Positions 14,781 to 27,503 of a stretch of DNA of 64,000 nucleotides are shown in pieces. This DNA comes from Batkoa obscura (Eukaryota > Entomophthoromycota > Entomophthoromycetes > Entomophthorales > Batkoaceae), in contig JASVEC010000034.1 in assembly GCA_030770535.1 (NCBI GenBank), positions 362,333 to 426,332 on the forward strand. Reading direction: 5' to 3'. The notes beneath the pieces were generated by a model. It made no database searches and was not told the origin of the DNA. It worked only from the letters and a program-made list of their open reading frames with translations. How positions within the stretch are numbered: position 1 is the stretch's first letter; every line of letters starts with the position of its first letter. The position numbers were made by a program, and so were the translations under genes.

Positions 14781-15772
14781 AATTTTTAAATTATTAATTC
14801 TTGGTTTTAACTTGATTAAGTTTAAATTATTTATATATAGTTTGATTAATGCTATATTATTAATACAGATTTATTTTAATTATTATTATTGATCTTAGTG
14901 GATAACACAATAGTAACTAAATATTTCGAATTAAAACTATTAATTAATCAAAACCAATCATTTTACTCACTATGCTAATTTATTAGATCACTTTTATGTA
15001 CACAATTTTTGAAAATTGATAACAGGATTCATTAAGAACTACTTTAAATAATTTTTTCAAAAATACGATAAAGCTACACTATAGCCAGGTCATAAAATAT
15101 TTGCAAATCAACCATTTGCTTTATTGGCAGAATAAATATACTACTAAGACAAGTAAATCCCCATGGTTTTTAAGTAAAAATAATATAAACTTTTGAAAAG
15201 CAACAATGAATTTCAGCACTAGAACTAGTTGCGTTTAGATGCCTTTGATTTAGTTTGTCATTAATTTCTTTTACATTAAACCTACAAACTATATATAACT
15301 TTTTCTCCATATATTCATCATAAAAGAAATGACGACAAATTAATAAAATACAAATATCTAAATGCAATCCAGTTTTAAATTTGGTTTTTTTAGTAAGTTA
15401 AAATTAAATTTGAGAATGTGTTTTTTTAAAAATTTTACTAACAATCTTTCCACTAAATAGCGTTTAAAAAATGTGAAAGCAATAAAACCAAAAAAACACC
15501 TCCATTTATTTGAATTGTAATTGAAAACAATGAAAAACTCTATATTATAATTGTATATATAAATACAAAACAAAGTCGTTTAGTTATCATAGCTACTCTT
15601 TGTTTACCATTTGTTCCTAAAAACAATATTTTTAATACAGCTAAATTTAAATAATCAAATTGAATTATATTGAATTATATTGAACTAAATTAATTCAAGT
15701 TTTAGTAAAATAAAATAAAAAAATATTCATTATGAATAGTTTACGGTTTATTAGTTAGTATTTCTATAATCT
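14781..15772. other. Spacer between the ene-reductase copies
   Basis: It separates the end of copy 2 from the start of copy 1 and holds a decayed MITE at 15411-15504. No gene was seen. The sequence shares nothing obvious with the flank beyond 17124, so the duplicated block seems to stop at the coding region. Confidence 0.5.
15411..15504. mobile_element. MITE copy 1 (diverged)
   Basis: Recognised by the family core: TTTTACTAACAATCTTTCC, then AAATAGCGTTTAAAAAATG and an end reading AACACCTCCA. The left end is TGAGAATGTG. The copy is shortened and mutated, so it is an old insertion. Confidence 0.7.
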
Positions 15773-17124
<1,352 letters not shown>

Positions 17125-18136
17125 ATTGTTGTTTTAATATTATTTTAATTTTTTAACATATTTTTGGTTCTTTTTATACGTTTTTAAAAGCAAAATATTA
17201 ACTATACAGATATTGTTTTTCGCATTATATTTTTGAATATTTTAGATAACATAATATTTGTTAAATGTCTTTAATTTTAATTGAAATATTTTTCTAAATT
17301 TAATTGTACGCTTTCCAAATTTGGGTCTATTTTTATTTAAAAAAATAAAAATAAAAATCGATAATTAACAATAACCAATCATCACAGTTTAGCATAAAGA
17401 TTTATTATATCCATTTTTATGTATTAGTAATGGTATTCAATCGTTTGCGTTAGTTTCGTTTATGTATTAGTAATTATAATAGATATTTTAATATAGTTAT
17501 TTATATGTATTAGTAATATTAATGAGTGATTTAGCAAAAAATTTAAATTCAAAATGAGTCTTATGGTGCTTGTTTAATAAAGAGTGATAAAAAGAGAGTT
17601 AGTGAAATGAATTGGAATGAAGAAGAGTCCTTGAATCGAGACAGGATACCAGATGAGATAGAGAGAATGGCATTTAAGAAGAAAAGAAAAAAAGTATTAT
17701 TAAGAGGGACAACAAGAGGCTGTTTGAGATAAAATATGATTATTTTTATATATAAAAATTTAAAGGTCTGGTTGACTTTAAAATAACAAATTGCGGATCT
17801 AGTTTTTTATAGATGGTTCCAGAATTAAGAAAAAATAAACTACTGTAGAATACCCTTTCACAACTTCTAATATCTGTAATAAATAAAACTAAAGGGGAGT
17901 AGGGATTAGGTCTAAACAAATCTTATTAATAATAATAACTAATACTATACAAGACAACAAAAGCAATAATATTAAATTTTAGTTTACTTCTATCACTATT
18001 ATTAGTACGATATTTGCTTTTCTATACATGCTAATTGATATACTACTTGAGTATAATAACTGATTATTTAGACTTTATTAATTTTAAGTAGTAATAATGA
18101 TAAGCAATAAAAACCATTATAATAAAAATAAAAGAT
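17125..18136. other. 1-kb spacer with one possible gene remnant
   Basis: AT-rich except for ~17.56-17.75 kb, which holds the fragment described separately. No other feature seen. Confidence 0.4.
17607..17732 (+). pseudogene. Possible remnant of an SDHAF2/Sdh5-like gene
   Basis: A 41-codon frame starts MNWNEEESLN and runs through RIPDEIERMAFKKKRKKVLL to RGTTRGCLR and a TGA. The pattern of a Pro-Glu segment, a cluster KKKRKK, then LLxRxxxRGC resembles the start of the succinate dehydrogenase flavination factor domain, where KRxRLLYxSxKRG is followed by an acidic leucine-rich helix. That helix is absent and I find no acceptable exon for it downstream. It is either a truncated relic or a chance frame. 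Base composition is less AT-rich than its surroundings, which favours a relic. Confidence 0.25.
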
Positions 18137-20116
18137 TTAATTAATAAGTTTTTCAGAATTATTCACTTTCTCCCATTCTCTCTTTTTTAAAAGAAACTTT
18201 TGAACCTTTCCGGTGCTATAAAGAATAAACATAAATAAATCAAAAAAATCAAAAAAAGCAAAAATTACCCAGTCTTAGGCAACTCCTTTAAAAATTCGAC
18301 CTTAGTAGGACATTTAAATTTTCCAAGTCTATCATGAGAATATTTAATAATCTGATTAGCTAATTCATCGGTTGGTTCATGGTTTTGTTTAAGTACAATA
18401 AATGCTTTAGGTGTTTCTCCCCATTTTTCATGAGGTGAAGCAACAATCGCAATTTCCAAAATAGCTGGATGATGGGCCATCGCTTTTTCTACTTCAATTG
18501 AAGATATGTTTTCTCCTCCACTAATTATTATATCTTTACTGCGATCTTTTAAATTAATATAGCCATCCGCTTCAACAACTGCTATATCACCAGTATGGAA
18601 CCATCCCCCTTTAAACGCTTTATTTGTTGCTTCAATATCATTATAGTATCCCTATCAATTCAAAATTAAATCATTAACATACAAAGTTGTATCTATTTTT
18701 TACCTTCATAACCATATTACCACGGAAGACTACCTCTCCAATAGTTATTCCATCTTTAGGCACATCTTTCATATTTTCATCAACAACCCTAACTGGGTCA
18801 GCTAAAACATAAGAAAAACCTTGCCTTGCTAACAATCTATTCCTTTCACTTGGTGGTAATTGATTCCAATATTCTTGATTATAACCAATAGTACATGGTC
18901 TAATTTAATAATAAAATATAAAATTATAAAAGTAAAAGTAAATAAGATTAATTACCCATAAGTTTCAGAAAGTCCATACGAATGTAAGAAACTTAAATTC
19001 AATTTGTTCATACCTTCAGCTAACGCTGGTGTAGGGGGTGAGCCTGCTACCATAGCTACAACTTGTTTTTCTAATCTTTTAGCTTTATTATGATGTATCA
19101 AAGAAATTTGTACAGTTGGAGCAGCACAATAATGAGTAACATTATGGTGTAAAAATAAGTCCCAAATATGACCAGCGTCTACTTTTTTGATGAGTAAACT
19201 TGAGCCTAAAATATTAATTATAAAAATCGACAATATTAATAATCAATTGTATTACCTGATACTGCTGCTACAGACCAAGGGAAACACCAACCATTACAGT
19301 GGAATAAAGGTAAAGTCCATAAATACTTACTATTTTTATTAATACCCATTTCCAAGGTATTATTTAAACAAGCCAATGTAACAGAGCGATAAGTTAACAT
19401 AACCCCTTTAGGTCTCCCAGTGGTGCCCGAAGTATAACAAATAGCAATAGTATCATTTTCTTCATTTGATTCAAATTGGTTCCATTTTAATATGCTTTTA
19501 TCATTGTCATTTATCATTTTGATTTCTTTTTCAATACTTAATTCATTGTCGCTACCATTGATTTCTCCGCTTTTAATGCAGGTTAATTCATGTTTAAAAT
19601 CTTTAATTAAACTTTCATATTCTTCTTCATAAATCAAAAGCCTAGCACCACAATGTTTAACAATGTAGTCAACTTCATTAGCATTTAACCTTGTATTAAT
19701 AGCTACAATTACAGCATTTAAAGCAGGTATTGAAAAATGAGCATCGTATAAAATAGGGATATTACGACATAATAAGGCTACTTTATCTCCTTTATTGATT
19801 TGATATTTATTTTTTAATAAAGTAGCAAACTTTAATACTCTCTTTTCCATTTCTAAATAATTATAAGTAATATCTTCATACTCGACTGCTAATGAAGTGG
19901 GATTGATTCTAGCACTCCTTTCCAAAAACGGGATTGGGCTTAATGGAGTATAGTTTACAGGTCTATCTTTATGTTTAAAAGAAACTAGTTGTAAAGATTG
20001 AATAAGTATTATAATTTATGATAAATATTAATTTATTTTGATATATTACCTTCTACTTTATTACTTAATGTTTCTTGTAGTTGTTTTAACCGACGTACAG
20101 CTATTTCTTTTGTCAT
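18137..20116 (-). CDS. Acyl-CoA synthetase, AMP-binding superfamily
   Basis: Six exons (20116-20050, 19984-19256, 19205-18956, 18899-18704, 18651-18269, 18215-18137) encode 567 residues. It activates a carboxylic acid as acyl-AMP and transfers it to CoA. Adenylation motifs appear in order: YTSGTTGRPKGVMLTY (A3), LPLFHCNGW, HSYGLSETYG (A5), GWFHTGDIAVVEADGYINLKDR (A7-A8 region), IISGGENISSIEVE, and the terminal PKTGTGKVQKF carrying the catalytic lysine. The start IPFLERSARINP, the CRNIP segment and the FHCNGW motif are those of medium-chain/plant AAE-type ligases (the BZO1-like group) rather than long-chain fatty acyl-CoA synthetases. The N-terminus is charged, without a clear targeting signal, and the C-terminus does not end in a PTS1 tripeptide. 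Substrate is undetermined. No operon logic links it to the adjacent ene-reductases. Confidence 0.88.
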
Positions 20117-20897
20117 TTCAAAATTTGTTTAAAAATTCAAAGTCAATTAATTTTGATTTTTTATCTTTTATATTATCTTCTATCATAGATGGAGTTAGAT
20201 TCATTGAAATCCAATCATATTAGAGTTTTGTTTCATAAGAAGCATAATAATGCTAGGTTATATAATTATAGTAAAATACAAGTCAAATAAGGTAGTTTAT
20301 TCTATTTTTTAAGAAGCAATAAATAATATTTTAAAATGAGTGATATTTCTAATAGCCTAATAATTAATCGATTGTTTATATTTGGGAATTTTAATTATTT
20401 TAATTATTAAGAAATATTTTATTAATAATTTAATGTTAGCCTATTCTATTATTTAAATACTTTATTATACTTTTTAATTAACATATTATATAGATTAGAA
20501 ATGCTGTAAATAATTTCAAACTAAATGAAAATTTATTTGAAAATGGATTAGCATAATAATAATACCTTTACAATAATCAACTTTATAGATTTATAATAAA
20601 ATTTTATAACATCCATAATATTATCTGTTTCATCCTGTTAAATTCAAATTTTATATTCATTTAATAAATTAGGCAAAATAAATTTCATGTTTGTAAATTC
20701 ATATTGAGTGGTATTTTTGTACGTTTTTTAATTCTTGAATCCTTTAATATCTAAAACATAACAAGTTATTTATCGATTTGATTAATAAATAGATAAAAAA
20801 AATAGAATACTTTATTCAATATTACTTTAATATTATTTCAACTTTCTGTTATTTTACAACAAAAGCAGTATTTAAATGTAGCATGTCAAAAACAGTA

Positions 20898-20995
20898 TAG
20901 GGATGTGTTTTTGTGTTTAAGAATTTTAGTAGCAAATTTTCCGCTTAAACATGCTTAAAAAAATGGAAAAAGTAATAAAGTTAAAAACACTATCA
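20898..20995. mobile_element. MITE copy 2
   Basis: Ends TAGGGATGTG and CACTATCA, flanked by TA on both sides (20896-97 and 20996-97). The core GTTTAAGAATTTTA and TTTTCCGCTTAAA identifies the family. Confidence 0.85.
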
Positions 20996-20997
20996 TA

Positions 20998-21097
20998 TGG
21001 GGATGTATTTTTGTATTTAAGAATTTTACTAGCAATTTTTCCGCTTAAATAGCGCTTAAAAATGGAAAAAATAATGAAGTCAAAAAAAACACTCCCA
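20998..21097. mobile_element. MITE copy 3, tandem with copy 2
   Basis: Ends TGGGGATGT and ACACTCCCA, flanked by TA (20996-97 and 21098-99). It shares its left TA with copy 2, so one MITE inserted into the other's target duplication. Confidence 0.9.
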
Positions 21098-21304
21098 TAT
21101 GCTAAATCCAACATGTTATAACTTACAAAGTCATAGAAAATAAAAATAGCAAATAAATCTTTTTTATAATTAAGAATAATAGAATTAAGGATTCAATTCT
21201 AATGAATAATCATGGGAGCTTCTCAATATCATTTGTCTTTAAAATAATTAGATTGAATTTCGGTTTAATCTTGATGAGTTTAAAAAAGTTCATTCATCTA
21301 TATA

Positions 21305-21405
21305 TGGGGATATATTTTTTAGCTTTATCACTTTTTCCATTTTTAAGCGCTATTTAAGTGGAAAAATTGTTAGTGAAATTCTTAAACAAAAAAAATACAT
21401 CCCCA
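21305..21405. mobile_element. MITE copy 4, inverted orientation
   Basis: 101 bp, ends TGGGGATAT and TACATCCCCA, flanked by TA. It is in reverse orientation to copies 2 and 3 and is one of the best-preserved copies. Confidence 0.92.
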
Positions 21406-22042
21406 TATAATTAAAGTAACTTAATTTCTTATATGATATTTGAAATAATGTTGAGAGTCATTTTACTATTTAAGAGTGATCATATAAACTATTAATAAAT
21501 AAATGGCTTTGTCACTTAAGATATTAAAGAATATAATATAAAATGTACTTTATAAGTAATAATATTTAAATAAAAATTTCATAGAATTTATTTAATTCAA
21601 ATTTGTTAATAAAAATAATATATACATCAATAAAACAAATAAACTATTGATTTACTATAAGTTTAACAAAATTGATATTTTTTTCAGAGACTTTTAAATG
21701 CCCAGATTTAAGTGTGTTTTATTTAGTTAACTTTAAGTATAAATAGAAAAAAACTGACTCTAATGGTTTGAGATTAAAATTTAGGTTCTGATGAATCTTT
21801 TTAAAAAATTTACTGAAATTAATTTTCGCTTTTAACTTAGATGATATCTTTACGAAGGGGCCAATGGTAATCTTCCTTATATTATTTTAATTTTTCCAAG
21901 TTTCCTTAAAGTTGATCTCAGGAATCTGATAATTTTTTTATATTAAATTAAAGAATATTTTAATATAGAAATAAAATAAAATAAAATAAAAAAGTATATA
22001 TAAAAAAAGTCTATAGTTTTATTTAATCCTTATTAAAAATTA

Positions 22043-23426
22043 TCATTTCTTTTGTGTCTTTTTCCAAGTTTTTGAACGATTTTTAGCATGATCATTTCTT
22101 TTACCTTTGACTCTCTTTGGTTTATTTAATTTTTTGGCTTTTTTATCTGTTCTTTCACCTTCAATAACAACAAATTTGTCTTCTTCTAATTCCCCTTTGG
22201 CTTTTCTTTTATTTTTTTGGACTTCTTTATCTTGTTTTTTAATTCTTGATATTCTTAATTTACGTCCTTCAATTTGAGTAGCATTTAATTTTATAGCTAA
22301 TGGAACGGAAGTTGGATCCTAATTAAACGAAATAAATATGAATTTTTATTAGTAAAATATAATAATATAGTAATAAAACAAAAATACTTCAAATAAAATA
22401 TAAGCAAATCCCTTTCCTAAATTAGTTACTGGATCTCGAACTACTCTTACTGCTTCAACTTTACCACAGGAACTAAAATGTTCCCATAATGGTTCATCTT
22501 CAATTTCAAAATTAAGATTACCAACAAAAACTGTACGCTTTGGTGAAAATTCCTAATTGATTATTATAATGTTAACTATTGCTATCAAAAAACAATAATG
22601 ATTCTTATTACTTTATTTTCCCCAGTTACATTATCTACACGTAAATGTTTATTTAAAAACATTGTACCATTTAAACTCAAACTTTTTTCAATCGATTCTA
22701 TTTCTTTATAAATGATATAGGCATTCATAAATGAACGCTTGGTATTTAACTTTTTACTAATAAATGCTGCTTTACGATTCATTTGTTTTTCTAGTGCCTA
22801 TGTTTTAATAAAATTAATCAACTTTGAACATTGATTTATAATAATAAATAATAATACCAAAGAACGAAAACGATAGGATTCAATTTTACCAAATTGAGAA
22901 AATAATTCAATAAATTGTTTCTTTTCTTCTTTCTGTATAATATGTACATTAGAATTTCATTTAAGCAAATAAAAGTTTAATTTACTTTAGTTAATAAATC
23001 TACAGATACATTACCGACAAATATGGTCCTTTTTTTGATTTCTTCATCATTTTTCCCAGGTTTTAAATTTTTTTTCACTTTTTTTGTTACTACTCCAAAT
23101 TCCGCTTCACTATCGTCACTATCTACTTCTTCTTCTTCTTCTTCTACTTGTTTATTCTCATCATTGACTTTTGATTTATTTTCTTCAGTAGTTGCTTTTT
23201 CGGTAACATTCTACAAAAAGTTAATTATAAATTTAAATTATTTTAATATTATTTTTATTTACTTCAGTAGCAACACTTTTGGACTAATAAAAAAGAATTA
23301 ATTAAGTTTGGGGTTATAAAAATAATAGCTAGTAATTACTTTTTTAAATAGGTCATCTAATTCAGCATCAAAATTATCTTGTTTAACAAATAAATCAGCT
23401 AAAAAGCCTTTGGTATATTCTGACAT
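22043..23426 (-). CDS. NOP12: Nucleolar RNA-binding protein, Nop12/RBM34 family
   Basis: A multi-exon minus-strand gene reading from ATG at 23426 to TGA at 22043. The N-terminal acidic region ([16 protein letters not shown]) is followed by a first RRM opening [13 protein letters not shown] and a second opening [22 protein letters not shown], with RNP1-like [10 protein letters not shown]. The tail is strongly basic ([22 protein letters not shown]), as in RBM34/Nop12. Between the RRMs is the typical linker describing [20 protein letters not shown], the second half of RRM1. Yeast Nop12 is a nucleolar factor of pre-25S rRNA processing. The two smallest exons near 23270-23340 are ambiguous: the reading that keeps frame uses an AAG acceptor just inside the first TAG acceptor. 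RRM1 begins in the exon at ~22990-23210 and is split by several introns. Confidence 0.85.
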
Positions 23427-23641
23427 TTTTATAAAATGGTTTTATAGAAAATAATAAAAAATAAAAAATATAATAAAAATTCATTAGTTTTGATTGGATA
23501 ATGTTATTTTCGATATTTTCAAAGTTTTATAATAAATTTAGTTTCTATACTTAAACAAAATAAAAGTGATAAAAAAATAATAAATAAAATAAATAAATTT
23601 CATTTTATAAAAAACATTTTATTCTCTATATCTATTTTAAT

Positions 23642-24073
23642 TCAGTTTAATATCTTTTGAATTAATAGTAAATTAGCCTTAGCTTGTACTAACTCCGAAT
23701 TCCATGTAAATAATCTCTCTTGATCTCTAATTTTAATCTTTTCGGGTACTCTTAATTCATAATCTTTTTTGCCAACTTTCTCTACTAACTCATCTTTCTT
23801 ACTATTAATCATTTTGATTTTATTTTCAATCTTTTTCATTTCATTATTTAACTTTACAATATCATAATATTTCTTTTCTTTTAAAATAGGAACGCTTAAT
23901 ATGACTTTATTATTTGATTTAAAATTAACTAAAATCGAATGATGGTTTAATATATTATTGTTATTATCATTATTGTTATTATTTTCTTTATATATTAATT
24001 GAATACTTTTCATATTACTCATTTTCATTATAATTGGTTGATAATCTTGAAATATATTAATATATTGTTGTAG

Positions 24074-24139
<66 letters not shown>

Positions 24140-27100
24140 TAATTCTTCCTGTTTTTCTATGGTTAAATAAAAAGGTAATTTTAAATCATTTAATAAATGA
24201 TATGATTGACGTAAGGATCTAGAACTATGAATGATTCTTAATATAAACTAAAGAAATTCAATAGATTAATTTATTATATATTATATATTATCATATTATA
24301 ATAATCTTACTTCAAATTCATCTTCTACTTGATCATTAATAAATATCTCAAAGTCTTTACTTTGAGGTAATTTTGCTACCATTAAAGAATCATAATTAGG
24401 TTTAGATGGATAATAATATGAATGATATAATTCTTCTGTAATAAATGGCATAATAGGATGTAATAGTCTTAATATTATATCAGTTGATAAATCCATTATG
24501 TTAAAAGTAATTAAATTATTTTGATTTGATAATTTTGAAAATTCAATACCAATATCACATAATATATTTATAATAAAATTACGTAATTCTATAGTTGTAT
24601 TATGTAATTGTAATAAATTTATAGAACTATGATAATTTATTATTGTTTTTGATAATTTAGATAATATATATTTTTGGTATAAATTTAATTCATTATAATT
24701 AATTATTGTTGGATTTAATATTAAATCTTCATATTTTAGATTAATTGTTGAATATTGTTTTTTTTTATTAATAAAATATAATACCATGTTCCATAATTTA
24801 TTACCAAAATGTTTACTTGTTATTATATTATCTAAATTTATATTAATTTGTTTACCCTATAATAACAAAAATTAGTTAACAAATTAATTTATTCTGTATT
24901 ATTCTATATTATTCTATATTATTCTATATTATTCTATATTATTATTATTTTAATAATTACCTGTTGTAAATAGTTAATTAAACTAAATCTTAAGGCATCT
25001 GTACCACATTGTTGAATACCATTTGGATATTCTATTTTTAAATTATTTAAACTCTTCTCAATTTCATTTAAAGTTAAATGTTTTGAATTAATAATTGGCT
25101 CATTCAATTCTTTTAAACTTCTTCCATCAATAATATGTATTGGATCAATAACATTACCTAATGATTTACTCATTTTTCTACCTAATTTATCTCGTATCAT
25201 AGGATGTAATAAGATTGTTTTAAAGGGTATGAAATTAGAATTCAATTGATTACATAACATTACCATACGTGCTACCCAAAAAAATAAAATATCAGAACCA
25301 GTTTCGAGTAAATTAGTACTCTATATAAAGAAATAAATATTAAGAAATAAATACTAATTATAATTTACTTTAATATTATTATTATTATTATTATTAATTC
25401 CATTCCAATCAAAAGCAGATAAAGGTAATAAAGCAGATGAAAACCAAGTATCTAATACATCTTCATCTTGAATTAAATTACATTTATTAACTAATGAATT
25501 TATTATAAGTTTGTTTTCGTTTTGGTTTATTAATTCATTTTTTATATTATTTATTACATCATTTTGATTAATACCAACATACCAATTATCTTTTATTTTA
25601 TTAAATAATATTAATTCTTCATTTGTTAATATATTATTATTATTATTATTATTATTTATATTGTTATCACTATTTAACTTATAAATTGGTATTTTATGAC
25701 CCCAAATTAATTGTCTTGATATACACCAATCTTGTATATTATTTAACCAGCGATCCCAATCTTTTTCAAAATTATTAGGTAAAATTTGAATTTGTTCATT
25801 TTTAATTAATTGTTTTGCATTAATTGCCATTTGTTTCATATTAATATACCATTGTGGTTTTAATATAGGTTCAATTATATCATTTGTTCTTGAACATCTT
25901 AATATAATTGTATTATCTTTTACTTTATGTTTACTATCATAATTATTAGTTAATTTTAAATCTTTAATTATTTGTTGTCTACAATCATATCGATGTAATC
26001 CATTATACTTTTTCCATTCTTTATTGTTATTTATTATATTACCTTTGGAATCAAATATATTAATTAATTCCATTTTGATTTTGTTTTTATTCCTTTTATA
26101 GCATTCAAAATCATTAATATCATGACCCGGTGTTATTTTAACTACTCCAGTACCATAATTCATATCTACTAATATGTTGTCTGCTATTATTGGCAATTGT
26201 TTATCTTTTATTATAGGATGTTTTACCATTTGTCCAATTAATTCTTTATATCTTATATCTTCTGGATGAACTGCTAAAGCTATATCTCCTAATATTGTTT
26301 CTGGTCTTGTTGTTGCCACTATTAAATATTCTTTTTTATTTTTATTAACTAATTCATATTTGATATGGTGTAATACTCCCATCTCTACTTTTCCTTTATA
26401 CCCTGGTATTGTCATAAATGTTGGTTTATCTATTACTTCATTCTCTATCTTAAATAATAAATAAATAATATAAAATATAAATATAAAATATAAATATAAA
26501 TATAAAAAATGTCAAGTACATAAACTATAAATAATAACTTACTTCAATATCACTAATAACTGTTTCTAAACTTGGGCACCAATTAACAATACGAGTTGAA
26601 CGATAAATTAAATTTTGATTAAATAACTTAATAAAAGCCATTTTAACAGCAATTGATCTCTTTTCATCTAAAGTAAAAAACAATTTATTCCAATCAAAAG
26701 AAGTACCTAATCTTTTCATTTGTTCTAAAATAACATTTCCATATGTATTTTTGAATTGAATGATTTCATTTAAAAACTCTTCTTTTGTTAAATCATGTTT
26801 ACTTATCCCTTTTTCTTTTAATAATGTTCTTTCAACTACTGCTTGGGTTCCAATACCGGCATGATCTGTTCCTGGTACCCAGATTACTTTTTTACCATTC
26901 ATTCGATGATATCTAGCGATACAATCTTGAATTGAAAAAGTCAAAGCATGACCAATATGTAATTTTCCAGTTACATTAGGGGGTGGAGATAACATTGTAA
27001 ATGTATTATCTTCATTATTAATATCTTTTTCATTACCATGGGTGAAATAACCTAATATTTAAAAGAATATTGCTAATAAATGAAATTGTTTTATTATATT

Positions 27101-27416
27101 TATATTAAAATTTTACCATTCTTTTCCCACCAATTATACCAATCTTTTTCTACATCTGTCTAATAAATAATAATGTTAGTATTTAACATATGAATAAATC
27201 TAGTTTTAATAATAACATTCTTACTGGTAAATATTCTGTATTTAGTTTCAATTCGTTATCTTTAAGCTTTGATTTAATCTTATTAGGTAAAGTATAATAA
27301 CTCCATCTATTAATAAGAATAGGATTATGATTATTATTATTACATTGTTTTAACTTGTTTAATAAATATTTATTGTCTTTTAGTTTATAAGAATGCTGTA
27401 ATAGTTTGAGTAACAT
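23642..27416 (-). CDS. Valyl-tRNA synthetase, probably mitochondrial or dual
   Basis: Seven exons (27416-27225, 27159-27117, 27051-26543, 26448-25369, 25320-24961, 24856-24311, 24247-23642) encode 1111 residues of a class I synthetase that charges tRNA-Val with valine. Seen in order: [17 protein letters not shown] with the HIGH signature, [30 protein letters not shown], the editing (CP1) domain with [41 protein letters not shown] with KMSKS, the anticodon-binding domain, and a C-terminal coiled-coil arm ending [15 protein letters not shown]. The N-terminus ([12 protein letters not shown]) is hydrophobic and basic like a mitochondrial presequence. Asparagine runs interrupt the protein, including about 22 Asn near the C-terminal arm (24075-24140). 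Upstream codons in frame begin with TTG, so ATG at 27416 is taken as the start, 87 bp from the divergent neighbour. Confidence 0.93.
24075..24140 (-). repeat. AAT trinucleotide run encoding polyasparagine
   Basis: About 22 uninterrupted ATT units (AAT on the coding strand) lie in the last exon of the valyl-tRNA synthetase. They encode polyAsn just before the C-terminal coiled-coil arm. Confidence 0.92.
24895..24943. repeat. (ATATTATTCT)n short tandem repeat
   Basis: Five copies of a 10-bp unit in an intron of the valyl-tRNA synthetase gene. Confidence 0.8.
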
Positions 27417-27503
27417 TTGAGAAAACAAATTATAATTTTTAAGTATTTTTCAAATTGTTTAAATTTCGAAATCATCAAATTTTTATTTTATTTTATTTTA
27501 AAA
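27417..27503. promoter_or_regulatory. 87-bp shared divergent promoter
   Basis: The start codons of the synthetase (minus) and the helical-repeat gene (plus) are 87 bp apart. Both transcription starts and any core promoter must fit here or overlap the coding ends. T-rich and TTTTA-repeated, no clear TATA box. Confidence 0.6.

Larger units (their letters stand above)
20117..22042. other. Spacer with three MITEs
   Basis: Contains MITEs at 20898-20995, 20998-21097 and 21305-21405. The rest is AT-rich with no supported gene; frames of ~60 codons here are inside MITEs or start without ATG. Confidence 0.5.

Noticed and set aside
15170-15573. Two overlapping minus-strand frames
   Set aside because: Partly inside a decayed MITE; no recognisable protein and no splice-supported extension.
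20038-20223. Plus-strand hydrophobic frame of 61 codons
   Set aside because: Antisense to the first exon and promoter of the acyl-CoA synthetase.
23023-23301. Plus-strand Ser/Phe-rich frame
   Set aside because: Complement of the acidic, Lys/Glu-rich part of the Nop12-like gene; AT-rich shadow.
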